Of a DNA stretch of 64,000 nucleotides, positions 26,915 to 35,577 are shown in pieces (the stretch's first letter is position 1; each line of letters opens with the position of its first letter). Below the pieces are notes generated by a model. It worked only from the letters and a program-made list of their open reading frames with translations. It ran no database searches and was not told where the DNA came from. Source of the stretch: F1-120-MAGs238 sp964484185 (lineage in GTDB: Bacteria; Planctomycetota; Phycisphaerae; Phycisphaerales; UBA1924). The DNA lies in NCBI GenBank assembly GCA_964484185.1, contig CAZAEQ010000015.1, positions 1-64,000 of the forward strand, read 5' to 3'. The position numbers and the translations under genes are program-made.

Positions 26915-27030
26915 TGGTACGCAGAGGCCGTGGAGACGCAGAGGCAGGATGAGAAAGGCAGAGACGCAATGCATTGGTTTTAAGACCTTTTTATTGGCAT
27001 TCCTCTGCGTCTCTGCGATTCTGCGTACCA
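26915..27030. repeat. Inverted-repeat element with CTCTGCG-type arms, upstream of proS
   Basis: The left arm at 26915-26944 (TGGTACGCAGA...AGACGCAGAGG) and the right arm at 27002-27030 are reverse complements except for a central stretch of ~7 nt. The ~57-bp interior is AT-richer. It sits 58 bp upstream of the proS start, in the 500-bp divergent gap between proS and the glycosyltransferase gene. It belongs to the CTCTGCGTCTCTGCG class of intergenic palindromes and has no coding content. Confidence 0.65.
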
Positions 27031-27080
27031 AGGCCGCGTCCTCCTGAATCACCATGATTTCCGGACCGTCTTTCTGCACC

Positions 27081-27269
27081 GGGCCACCGATGAATTGCTT
27101 CTGGCGCGCGGGGGTTTGTTGCTGGCGCGCTGTGAATTGCTCCTGGCGCGCGATGAACAGCTCTCGGCGCGCGATGAACAGCTCTCGGCGCGCGGTAAAC
27201 GGTTCCTGGCGCGCGGTGAACGGCTCTTGGCGCGCGGTGAACCGCTCCCGTTCACCGGTGAACAGGAGC
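27081..27269 (-). repeat. 21-bp tandem array (9 units) with GGCGCGC core, same family as the 21.7 kb array
   Basis: Units begin at 27081, 27102, 27123, 27144, 27165, 27186, 27207, 27228 and 27249, exactly every 21 bp; a typical one is TGGCGCGCGGTGAACGGCTC. On the minus strand they read as heptapeptides of the kind R-Q/R-E-P/L-F-T/I-A without stops. This is close to the R-E-E-x-I-x-P heptads of the 21.6-21.8 kb array. It lies upstream of proS, in the sense direction of that gene. The first and last units are the most degenerate. Together with the hairpin at 26.9 kb it accounts for the gap 26858-27357. Confidence 0.85.
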
Positions 27270-27357
27270 AATTCATCGATGGGGGAGACCGGGGAATCGA
27301 TCAAAAATACCTATAACGCGGCGCGGACTCACCATCTCGGGGGAGTAAAGTTGGCCC

Positions 27358-28230
27358 GTGCATTCGCGTATGTATCTACTCATCACGACCCACACCACTC
27401 TTCACCTGGAGCGGGTGCTGCTGGGTGTGCGGCATTCGAGCCGGTTACCGGATGAGATTGCGATTTCGTGTGATAACGATAAAGCGGAACTTCGCGAATT
27501 GGCCGTGCGGCGGTTTAAAGAGCTTGGGCTCAAGGGCTCGATCGTGATGCGTGAGCACATGGGTGTGTGTCGCCTGGCGCAGGTAATTAATAACGGGTTG
27601 CGGTTCTTTGGTTCGCTGCCGGGTTCGCGGGCGATTGGTGATGATGATCGTGTGATTGTGATTCAGGGTGACTGCTGTCCGGGCAAGGAGTTTCTGGCGA
27701 CGCACATGACGATGGGAGAGAAGAAACACCTCGTCGTCGGGTTTCGGCATGACATTACCGAAGAGCAGTCAGATCGATTCAGCGAAGAAGCATTGCTTGC
27801 GGGGCGCGATCCGGTGGGGTTGACTGCTGAACAGATCGCGGCGATTGATGATCGGCACCGGCGATTCACCTGGCATGCGCGGCTACGGCGATTTGGGCTC
27901 GCCAAGTCGCATAAGCCCAAGCTGCTGGGAGCAGATTTCTCGGTGCGGTTTGGCGCGTGGAAGGCGATCAATGGGATGGATGAGGAATACGTGGGGTATG
28001 GCTCGGAGGACGATGATCTTTCGCGGCGGCTGTATGCGAACGGCGCATCGGTCGCGGTTGGTGTGAAGCAGCTTGAGTTGTATCACCTTTGGCATCAAAC
28101 GCGTAAGGGGCAGGCGTGGGAAGCTTCGTCAGGCGTTGCGAGGTTTAAGATGGCGACGCCGGTGAAGGCGGTGCACGGGATCAGCAATCCGCTGGGGCAG
28201 GCGGAGGTGAAAGTGTGGGAGCTGGGATGA
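27358..28230 (+). CDS. Glycosyltransferase, GT-A fold with galactosyltransferase-type C-terminus
   Basis: GTG at 27358 starts MHSRMYLLITTHTTLHLERV; an ATG four codons later is the alternative. About 290 residues. Early motif SCDNDKAEL and central DDDRVIVIQGDCCPGKEF correspond to the nucleotide-sugar-binding part with its acidic metal site. The C-terminal LLGADFSVRFGAWKAINGMD followed by EEYVGYGSEDDDLSRRLY is the signature of the N-terminal-galactosyltransferase-like region (Glyco_transf_7C). It probably transfers a hexose from a UDP sugar to a polysaccharide or glycan. There is no membrane helix. It is transcribed away from proS. Confidence 0.8.
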   Translation: MHSRMYLLITTHTTLHLERVLLGVRHSSRLPDEIAISCDNDKAELRELAVRRFKELGLKGSIVMREHMGVCRLAQVINNGLRFFGSLPGSRAIGDDDRVIVIQGDCCPGKEFLATHMTMGEKKHLVVGFRHDITEEQSDRFSEEALLAGRDPVGLTAEQIAAIDDRHRRFTWHARLRRFGLAKSHKPKLLGADFSVRFGAWKAINGMDEEYVGYGSEDDDLSRRLYANGASVAVGVKQLELYHLWHQTRKGQAWEASSGVARFKMATPVKAVHGISNPLGQAEVKVWELG

Positions 28231-28247
28231 ATGCAGCGGCCACCGAT

Positions 28248-30146
28248 TCATTCGCAACCTGTCTCGCATCCTATGACAATCGGGCCTACGACTGAGAATT
28301 GGTAGAGAGATGGGTAAATCTGTACGTCCGCCGAGGTCGTGAGGCCATCGCACAGCAGAGACGTATTTGGTTCGACTTGATAGTCGTAACCATCCTCCAG
28401 CCAGAGCGAAGAGTTTTTGTGAATGAGGACCGAACGGCCGCTCATTTCATAAGAAAAGGCACTGGTGATATTCACCCAGGGATCGCTGGACCCTGTGAGA
28501 CGATAGCTCACGAATACTGGATTGATCGCAGGGGCTTTGAGGGGTCCATAAAATGTATAGCGCAGTGGTACAGTGGGTGAGGGAGTGGGAGTTGCCGAAT
28601 TGGCCGGGGGAAAGCACGCTTCGCCGTGCAGGTGATAAGGGACCAACCCAACGGCGCCTGTTCCCAATGATGTTGAGGCGTAGTACGGAATCCCAGAGAT
28701 TGTGTTGCCGTTGACGCTGAGTGAGCCAAAGGATGATCCCCAGCGATCTGTACCGGTGCTGGAGCCAGCATTCGCGTTGATGACCATCTGTCCGCTGATA
28801 GTCCCCGTGACAGTGAGAGGGCCATAGGAAGCCTCTTCAACTTTGACATTGCCCGCGAGGTTTCCGCCTATTGAAACGGATTGCGGCGTACCGCTCACGC
28901 CCAAACTCTTCATCTGAAAGGTCGAGCCCGAATCAATGTCGCCCGTCACAGTAATAGGCGCCGTCACCGGTCCAACCGTGACATTTCCGGCGGAGCGAGC
29001 AAGGATGAACGGCGACTGTACTGCCCCGGTACCAGTGTAACTAACTACAGACTTTTGCACCCCTGCAACATAGATCGCAGCAGTCGTCGGATCGCCGGAG
29101 TTGTACGAGGGATTGTAATACTGATTAGCAACGACCGTTCCGTAAAGCGTTGCCCCTGTTCCGGAGTACGCCGAGCCAGTCACTGCTAAGTTCTCGATTT
29201 GGCCCGAACCTGATGTGTTGCTGTCCGCATTGATAATTGCGGCCACGCGAGGAGCCCTAATCCTTCTGATTCCGTCACGAGCGGAAATTGTCAGCCGGGT
29301 AGGCGCAGATACGGTCAGCGAGGGCTCATGGGTGGAATCCCAAGTCTGTCCTGACGAAAACTCCGCGGGGTTTACAATATTACCGGTGGCTGTGACTGAA
29401 CGGATCTCCCCCGCAGTAACGACAATGTCGCCCCCGATTTGACCTAGCGAGTTCACTTGGAAGCCCGAGAGCGCAGTCGAACTAGTGGAACCTACGCGAA
29501 TGTTTCCGTTGATATTGCCGCCGGAGTCGGTGTCGATGGTCAAATTGCCTGACGCACTGGTAATGTCGATCGAAAAAGTTGAGTTGTTCCGGTCGATGCC
29601 AGCGCCCGCATGAATGATGCAATTTGTGGGAGCCGTGCCCGCCACCAAAGACCCAGTGGACGAAAAGCTTCCGTCAATTGCGAATTGAGTTACAATGTCA
29701 GTGCTCACTGCCCCTGTAATGCTCATGTCTGTAGTGGCACCACCTACCCTTCCAACTGCCAAAGTAGTTGTGTAATTCGTATTTCCTGTTCGGCGAAGCC
29801 CTTCCCAACCGAGTCCGGTCATGGGAGTACCAGGCAGAGACGAAGGAATTCCGATTGTTATGGTTGGCGTGATCGGTGTTGCAGACGTCTTGGCGAGCGT
29901 TATGATGCCGATGACGTCGTTTGGATTCGTTACGGTGACGCCTACCACCGAGAGCCGGTGGGCGTCCCCGAAAATTGTCGGAAGAACGTTTATAATAATT
30001 TCTTGCCCTGAGGAATAGTTCCCGCCAGTTTCGAAAACCGATCCGTTTACCTGACTTATGTACTTGATATAAACGAGCACGGAAGCGTTGCAGGTGGACA
30101 CCAAAGCGGACCCGGATAACAAACACGCAAGCAATAACTTTCTCAT
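28248..30146 (-). CDS. Secreted beta-repeat protein of unknown function
   Basis: 632 residues with signal peptide MRKLLLACLLSGSALVSTCN. The body is Gly/Ser/Thr/Asn-rich and reads as a parallel beta-helix or bactofilin-like stack, with many turns such as GGNINGNIRVGS, GQIGGDIVVTAG and IGGNLAGNVKVEE. A Pro-rich hinge (NSATPTPSPTVPLRYTF) leads to a C-terminal domain ending IVIGCETGCE, with paired cysteines close to the end. It is probably extracellular or surface-attached. It lies 148 bp downstream of the dockerin-bearing gene on the same strand. The 3' end is 17 bp from the convergent glycosyltransferase gene. Confidence 0.75.
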   Translation of the reverse strand: MRKLLLACLLSGSALVSTCNASVLVYIKYISQVNGSVFETGGNYSSGQEIIINVLPTIFGDAHRLSVVGVTVTNPNDVIGIITLAKTSATPITPTITIGIPSSLPGTPMTGLGWEGLRRTGNTNYTTTLAVGRVGGATTDMSITGAVSTDIVTQFAIDGSFSSTGSLVAGTAPTNCIIHAGAGIDRNNSTFSIDITSASGNLTIDTDSGGNINGNIRVGSTSSTALSGFQVNSLGQIGGDIVVTAGEIRSVTATGNIVNPAEFSSGQTWDSTHEPSLTVSAPTRLTISARDGIRRIRAPRVAAIINADSNTSGSGQIENLAVTGSAYSGTGATLYGTVVANQYYNPSYNSGDPTTAAIYVAGVQKSVVSYTGTGAVQSPFILARSAGNVTVGPVTAPITVTGDIDSGSTFQMKSLGVSGTPQSVSIGGNLAGNVKVEEASYGPLTVTGTISGQMVINANAGSSTGTDRWGSSFGSLSVNGNTISGIPYYASTSLGTGAVGLVPYHLHGEACFPPANSATPTPSPTVPLRYTFYGPLKAPAINPVFVSYRLTGSSDPWVNITSAFSYEMSGRSVLIHKNSSLWLEDGYDYQVEPNTSLLCDGLTTSADVQIYPSLYQFSVVGPIVIGCETGCE

Positions 30147-30294
30147 TTCGTCCTTTCATCCAATGGCCCATCTAGAGGACCTCAAGTACTCCCACGCTCC
30201 AGCGCGAGCGTGAGGTGGCAAGAAATCGGTAAAGACGAGAAGAATATTTTGCGACCTGCCTGAAACATCCACAGGGTCATGTAGTTTGTAAGGA

Positions 30295-31572
30295 TCAACA
30301 GCCGCTTGCCCACCCTTGCACAAAGTCAAGGTAGTCGAATAGGTCGAGCATCTCGTCGAAGTTGTAATCTGACCGAACGTCTTCCGCTGAGAACATCTGA
30401 ACAAAATCAAAATAATCGAACATATCGGTCACACGGTCACCATTGATGTCGGCTCGAAGTTCGCAGGGAACACTGGCGGCAATGCGAAGACCGATCCAAG
30501 AACCACCACCGAAAGGAGAGGGCCAATGTCCCACACCAAAATAGGCAATGTGGTCGAAATAAAAGTCGTTGGTGTCGCTCCTCACCACAACGGTTGTCCC
30601 GTCCCACGAGTAAAATGTCTCGTCGCCGATTTCTTGCCAGAGCAAAGGGGTAGCGGTTACCTCAGACATTCCACCAGAAGCATCGAAAAGACCCCAAGGA
30701 CTTTGTATAGTCGGGTACGAGACTACCGGGATCATCCATCGACGAATATACTCACCATGTTCGTCGAAGTAACCCCCGAAGCCCCAGTTAGATTCGCCGT
30801 CGCCGTAGGGCGCGGGAGGACCACCAATCGGAGGAGTTTCACGTGCGATTGGGTAGGACCAGTAACCCGGCTGTGATGGTCCGGTGCGATTAGGGTCAAA
30901 ATATGCCGCCTTTACCCATTCGTCCTGGGTGGGAATCCAATATCGCGCGTCTGGACTGCGGGGAATTGGCGCGAACAGATGGGTTGACCCAACGTTGAGA
31001 TAGAGCGAGATGTCATAGACGCCCTGCATTAATTGTGAAACGTTCGTGGGGCGTCCGTTCTGAAGCCAATTGCAATAACACATGGCTTCCAGAATCGTCA
31101 GATCGTCCGCGGGACAGTGCTCAAGGCGATTGAGAATGCGTCGCACGATTCTGCCATTCTCAATCACCGCACTCGTCCCAGTTCGAGCCACTATTCCGAA
31201 GAAGTAAAATGTGGGATCTTCAAACCACTGTGTAATAGTTCTCTGGGCGCAAAAGGCATTCAAGAAGTCCCCGTATTGACCGCCGGTCATTTCTGTGCGG
31301 GAGATCCGATATACCTGATCCACTCGACCGACAGATGTGTTCTGCCGAACGCGAAATCCAGCATAAATATCTGGGGCTGGCGCGATCACATCATCATTCA
31401 CCAAGAAGCCGGAATTTCCGGGATAGGTGATGGTGACGAATTCATATCCCTCATCGCGTGTCACTTGCACGCCAGCAGGAGCTGGCGGAAGCGGAACGGG
31501 CTGTGCAAGGCAAACACCACAGAAGAGGCCTAAAGCGCTGAGAGTAACTGGTAACGGAAGCATGCGAATCAT
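30295..31572 (-). CDS. Secreted SUMF1/FGE-like protein with GC-type dockerin C-terminus
   Basis: 425 residues. The signal peptide is MIRMLPLPVTLSALGLFCGV. The middle has the formylglycine-generating-enzyme-like (SUMF1) pattern: EMTGGQYGDFLNAFCAQR, ARYWIPTQDEWVKAAYFDP, SPWGLFDASGGMSEV and GLRIAAS. The usual GNVWEW is degraded to GGMSEV, so catalytic FGE activity is unlikely. The C-terminus holds two Ca-binding dockerin repeats, ADINGDRVTDMFDYFDFV and SDYNFDEMLDLFDYLDFV, flanked by Cys and ending in GC. That is the 'GC-type dockerin' tail typical of Phycisphaerales secreted proteins. It probably sorts or anchors the protein outside the cell. Confidence 0.82.
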   Translation of the reverse strand: MIRMLPLPVTLSALGLFCGVCLAQPVPLPPAPAGVQVTRDEGYEFVTITYPGNSGFLVNDDVIAPAPDIYAGFRVRQNTSVGRVDQVYRISRTEMTGGQYGDFLNAFCAQRTITQWFEDPTFYFFGIVARTGTSAVIENGRIVRRILNRLEHCPADDLTILEAMCYCNWLQNGRPTNVSQLMQGVYDISLYLNVGSTHLFAPIPRSPDARYWIPTQDEWVKAAYFDPNRTGPSQPGYWSYPIARETPPIGGPPAPYGDGESNWGFGGYFDEHGEYIRRWMIPVVSYPTIQSPWGLFDASGGMSEVTATPLLWQEIGDETFYSWDGTTVVVRSDTNDFYFDHIAYFGVGHWPSPFGGGSWIGLRIAASVPCELRADINGDRVTDMFDYFDFVQMFSAEDVRSDYNFDEMLDLFDYLDFVQGWASGC

Positions 31573-31627
31573 ATCGGGCGACGGATGAGATGATCTCTAC
31601 ATATCCCCGCGTCGCAACCAGCTGGGT

Positions 31628-33631
31628 CTAGACAGATTGCGGTTCGCCTTTGCCGCGGACCCAGCGGAAGAATTCGTTTTCGTGGACTTGTTCGCGGCTT
31701 TGGGAGGTGCCGGTGGTCGCGGGTGTCTCGAGGTATTTGCGACTGATAGCGGCGGAGATGAGACCCATGAAGAGTGGCGCGGGATGGAGGGGGCGGGAAA
31801 GGAGCTCGGGGTGGAACTGGCCAGCGATGAAGTATGGATGCGTGACGCGGGGGCCGGAAGTCTTTTGCTCGCCTTGGCGGAGTTCAAGGACCTGCATGAT
31901 TGGTGTTGATGGATGTCGGCCGGAGAAGACCAGGCCGCCCTGCTCGAGTTGCTGGATGAACTTGGGGTCGACTTCGTAGCGGTGGCGGAAGCGTTCGCGG
32001 GTTTGTGTCACTTTGCCGTAGAGGAAGCTGGCGAGCGAGTTGGGCGTGAGGATCACATCCTGAGCGCCAAGGCGCATTGAACCGCCGAGGCCTTCGATGA
32101 GCTTTTGCTCGGGCAATTCGCTGATGACGGGGAAGGGCGAATTGACATCGAATTCTGTGCTGTTCGCGCCTGCGAGGCCGAGGACGTTGCGAGCGAATTC
32201 GATCACTGCGACCTGGAAGCCAAGACAGATGCCCAGGTAGGGAATGCCGTTTTCGCGGCAGTAGCGGACGGCTGAGATTTTGCCTTCCACGCCGCGGCTG
32301 CCGAAGCCACCGGGGACGATGACGCCGTCGAGATTGGCGGCCATTGCAGCGACGTTGCTGTCGTTGACATCGGTCGTGTCGATCCAGTCGGTGTTGATCT
32401 TACAACAGAGGTGGGCTGCGCAATGTTCGATCGACTTATCGATGGATGCGTAGGCATCGCGGAGATTAGCGTACTTGCCAGCGATGCCGATGGAAACTTC
32501 ACGCTTGGGTGGCGATGTGAGCTTGGTGACAAACGAGGTCCATTTCTCGCGGGCCTTGTCTTCGTGGGAAACATCGACGCGGTCGTGCAGGTTCAGGATC
32601 GAAAGGATTTCGCGATCAAGCCCTTCGTGACGCATGTCTTCTGGAATCGTGTAGATGCTTTCGCGATCGTGCATGCTGAACGTCCGGCGCAAAGGGACGT
32701 TTGAGAACATGGCGATCTTCTGCATCACCTTTTCGTTGACGGGATTGGAAGCGCGACAACCGATCATGTGGGGCTGGACGCCGGCTTCGAGGAGGCGCTT
32801 GATGCCGAGCTGAGCAGCTTTGGACTTTTGCTCGCCGAGTGCTTTGGGCTCGATCACGTATGTGAGAGCGACGAAGCAGCAGGAGTTGGGACCTTCTTCG
32901 AATGCGAGCTGACGAATGGCTTCGATGAAGAAGTTGTTTTCGTAGTCGCCGACTGTGCCGCCAACTTCGATGATGACGACGTCTGCGGGATTTTTGCCAT
33001 CGCCGATAAGGGCGAGTTCGCGGAGTTTACGTTTCACTTCGCCGGTGTAGTGCGGGATCACCTGCACATCGCGGCCGAGATAGACGCCCTGGCGTTCACG
33101 TTCCAGGATTTCAGAGAAAATGCGGCCGCTGGTGGTGAAGTTCTCGACGCTGAGGTTTTGATCCAGGACGCGTTCGTAGGTGCCTAGGTCCATGTCACAC
33201 TCGGTGCCATCGTCGAGCACGAAGACTTCGCCGTGGCGATATGGGTTGAGTGTGCCGGAATCGAAGTTGAGGTAACCCTCGAGCTTGATGGGGGCAACGC
33301 TCATGCCCTTGTCTTTAAGGATCTTGGCGATGCTGGAGGCGAAGATGCCTTTGCCAAGGCCGCTGATGACGGTGCCGAAGACTGCGATGTACTTGTGGGC
33401 GCCGCGGATGTAGCCATCGGGAACGGGGCTATAGAACTCAGAGTCGGTGTTGCCTGAACCCACACCTAGACTGGCGAGGGAGATTCCGCCGCCGGGCTGG
33501 GAGGATGTTGATTTACTTGTGGCTTTGGTATTTTTGTTTGAGGACGAGCGGCTGGCAGAAGGTCTCGGCGAAGTGACAAAGCCGTAATCTTCTACCAATG
33601 AGCCGTCCATGGACATTGGTTGGGGGGGCAT
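31628..33631 (-). CDS. pyrG: CTP synthase (glutamine-hydrolysing), divergent form with N-terminal extension
   Basis: 667 residues, against ~545 in E. coli. Residues 1-80 are a Ser/Pro-rich, low-complexity extension. The amidoligase domain then begins KYIAVFGTVISGLGKGIFAS, with KLEGYLNFDSGTLNP, HGEVFVLDDGTECDMDLG and VVIIEVGGTVGDYE replacing the better-known KLDPYINVDPGTM and similar. The glutaminase domain has the complete triad: Cys in YLGICLGFQ, and His and Glu in QFHPELL. Synthesis of CTP from UTP, ATP and glutamine is therefore expected. This sequence type is clearly distant from proteobacterial PyrG. ATG at 33631 was chosen; ATG seven codons in is possible. Confidence 0.9.
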   Translation of the reverse strand: MPPQPMSMDGSLVEDYGFVTSPRPSASRSSSNKNTKATSKSTSSQPGGGISLASLGVGSGNTDSEFYSPVPDGYIRGAHKYIAVFGTVISGLGKGIFASSIAKILKDKGMSVAPIKLEGYLNFDSGTLNPYRHGEVFVLDDGTECDMDLGTYERVLDQNLSVENFTTSGRIFSEILERERQGVYLGRDVQVIPHYTGEVKRKLRELALIGDGKNPADVVIIEVGGTVGDYENNFFIEAIRQLAFEEGPNSCCFVALTYVIEPKALGEQKSKAAQLGIKRLLEAGVQPHMIGCRASNPVNEKVMQKIAMFSNVPLRRTFSMHDRESIYTIPEDMRHEGLDREILSILNLHDRVDVSHEDKAREKWTSFVTKLTSPPKREVSIGIAGKYANLRDAYASIDKSIEHCAAHLCCKINTDWIDTTDVNDSNVAAMAANLDGVIVPGGFGSRGVEGKISAVRYCRENGIPYLGICLGFQVAVIEFARNVLGLAGANSTEFDVNSPFPVISELPEQKLIEGLGGSMRLGAQDVILTPNSLASFLYGKVTQTRERFRHRYEVDPKFIQQLEQGGLVFSGRHPSTPIMQVLELRQGEQKTSGPRVTHPYFIAGQFHPELLSRPLHPAPLFMGLISAAISRKYLETPATTGTSQSREQVHENEFFRWVRGKGEPQSV

Positions 33632-33737
33632 CTGATAGTGTATGACCGTCGAGCGTGAGGGAAGCGAAAATATTTGATGGGGAATTCTGAACAGAGCAAA
33701 CGGTTTTCAGAAGCCTGTTTAAGTGAAGGAGTCAGCG

Positions 33738-35552
33738 TTGCGCGTGCATTTACTGTTTAGAACCATTCTATTTGCTATCTGTTTGTGCTCAATTGGTCAG
33801 ACTGCAGTTGGACAAATCAACAGGCAGCACGCTCCCCCACCGACATTTGACCAGGCAACCGGGCGGGGGTTGGCACACTACCCGCCGTCGCCGACCTTTG
33901 ACCACCTTCATATGGCGTTGGAGCTGTCGTGGCTTGACCCGACACAGGCGAGATTGGAAGCGAAAGAGACGCTGACGGTGAAGGCGCGGGGGCGGGCGAG
34001 GGACATTTTGAAGTTACACGCTCCGGCGCCGGATCAAATGAAACTGTCGGAAGTTCGATGCGTGCAGCGGCAGGAGATCAAGTACTCACACGTGCAAGAT
34101 GAGATCGAGATAACAGTTGTTCCGGCGGCCGCGGTGGATGAAGAACTCACGTTCACATTCACGTACTCGCTGGATTTCTCAAAGAGCAAATCGGAAGGGT
34201 TGATGTATCACCATCCGAAACCAACTGGCAAGAGCGAGACTGATGCCGCGCCGATGATCTTCAGCCAGGGAGAAGCTGAACTGAATCGAATGTGGTATAT
34301 CTGCCATGACTTTCCCAATGAGCGATTGACCACGGAGATCAACATCCGCGTGCCGGTTGGGTTTCAGGCGATATCAAATGGCAGCTTGGTTGAGCACAAG
34401 GTTGAGGCGGACTTTGAGCAGTGGCATTGGCGGATGAGCCTGCCGCATGTCAATTACCTGGTGCTACTGGCGATTGGAAAGTGGTCAGAGGTTCAATTGC
34501 CGCCGGCGAACATCGAGCGAGATGGGAAGACTGTGGAAATACCGTGTTCGGTGTGGACGGCCATCGGTACGGAGGAGCGGGCGAAGGAGGCGTTTGCGAA
34601 TACCGGGCGAATGGTAGAGTTTTTCAGCAAGAAGTTTGATGAGCCGTATCCGTGGGAGCGATATGACCAGGTGCTGGTGCGGAACTATGGGATCGGCGGT
34701 ATGGAAAATACGACCGCGACGATACTGGGTGATCTGGCACTGCGAAACTGGAAACCAGAGAGTTCGGATCTTGAAGTATTGATCTCGCACGAGCTGTCGC
34801 ATCAGTGGTTTGGCGACCTTGTAACGTGCCGCAGCTGGGAGCACATCTGGCTGAATGAGGGGTGGGCGAGTTTCTCGGAAGCGCTGTGGGCCGCGGAGAA
34901 AGCCGGAGGCGGAGAGGCAGGTCGGCTTGCGCACAACTTGATCATGGAGCACTACCGCGATGCCCAGTACCTTGAGAATGGGGATGCGCCGGCGGACGCA
35001 ATCGCGATGGTAGATCGGAGGTACGCGCATCCGGATGCGGTGTTTGAGAAGGCTGATAATCCGTATTCCAAGGGTTCGTGGGTGCTGCAAATGCTGCGCG
35101 AGAGTGTCGGGGATGCTGCGTTCTGGCGCGGGGTGCATGCATATCTGGACAAGTGGAAATTTGGAGAGACTGAGACAGCGGATTTCCGCCGCGAAATAGA
35201 GCACGCCAGCGGCGAGAGTCTTGAGTTCTTTTTCGACCAGTGGTGCTATCGCACTGGTATTCCGATGATTGAGTACAGCGTGGAATGGGACGCTGCCGCG
35301 GGAAGGGTGACCGTGGATTGGAAACAGACGCAGGACATTTCAGCTGCGCGGCCGGCTTGGGAGATGAACCTGCCTGTCATGCTTGAGCGTGAGGGACAGA
35401 CCTGGCGATTTGTGATACCGATTTCGGGGCGAAGCGGCATGAGTAAGTTCCAGGCGGCCGCCGGGGAGAAGCCCAATGTCACGATGGACCCTGACATGAC
35501 GGTTTTGTGCTCAGTTCGAGAGATCGTTCCGGCCACAATTCCGATACGGTGA
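33738..35552 (+). CDS. M1-family zinc metallopeptidase (aminopeptidase N-like), secreted
   Basis: TTG at 33738, 6 nt after AAGGAG (33726-33731), starts a signal peptide (MRVHLLFRTILFAICLCSIG). The ~604-residue product has the N-terminal beta-saddle, then exopeptidase motif GGMENTTA, the zinc site HELSHQWFGDLVT and, 18 residues after the second zinc His, NEGWASF with the third ligand. A C-terminal beta/helical part follows. It should act as a periplasmic or outer-envelope aminopeptidase. It is transcribed divergently from pyrG and is followed after 25 bp by the TPR lipoprotein, possibly in one operon. Confidence 0.9.
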   Translation: MRVHLLFRTILFAICLCSIGQTAVGQINRQHAPPPTFDQATGRGLAHYPPSPTFDHLHMALELSWLDPTQARLEAKETLTVKARGRARDILKLHAPAPDQMKLSEVRCVQRQEIKYSHVQDEIEITVVPAAAVDEELTFTFTYSLDFSKSKSEGLMYHHPKPTGKSETDAAPMIFSQGEAELNRMWYICHDFPNERLTTEINIRVPVGFQAISNGSLVEHKVEADFEQWHWRMSLPHVNYLVLLAIGKWSEVQLPPANIERDGKTVEIPCSVWTAIGTEERAKEAFANTGRMVEFFSKKFDEPYPWERYDQVLVRNYGIGGMENTTATILGDLALRNWKPESSDLEVLISHELSHQWFGDLVTCRSWEHIWLNEGWASFSEALWAAEKAGGGEAGRLAHNLIMEHYRDAQYLENGDAPADAIAMVDRRYAHPDAVFEKADNPYSKGSWVLQMLRESVGDAAFWRGVHAYLDKWKFGETETADFRREIEHASGESLEFFFDQWCYRTGIPMIEYSVEWDAAAGRVTVDWKQTQDISAARPAWEMNLPVMLEREGQTWRFVIPISGRSGMSKFQAAAGEKPNVTMDPDMTVLCSVREIVPATIPIR

Positions 35553-35577
35553 ATCCGATGCCGCTTACAATGGCGGC

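Noticed and set aside
27081..27269. Heptad repeat as an N-terminal part of ProS
   Set aside because: The frame is open to 27304, but this would add ~150 residues including translated hairpin sequence, and ProS of normal length starts at 26857.
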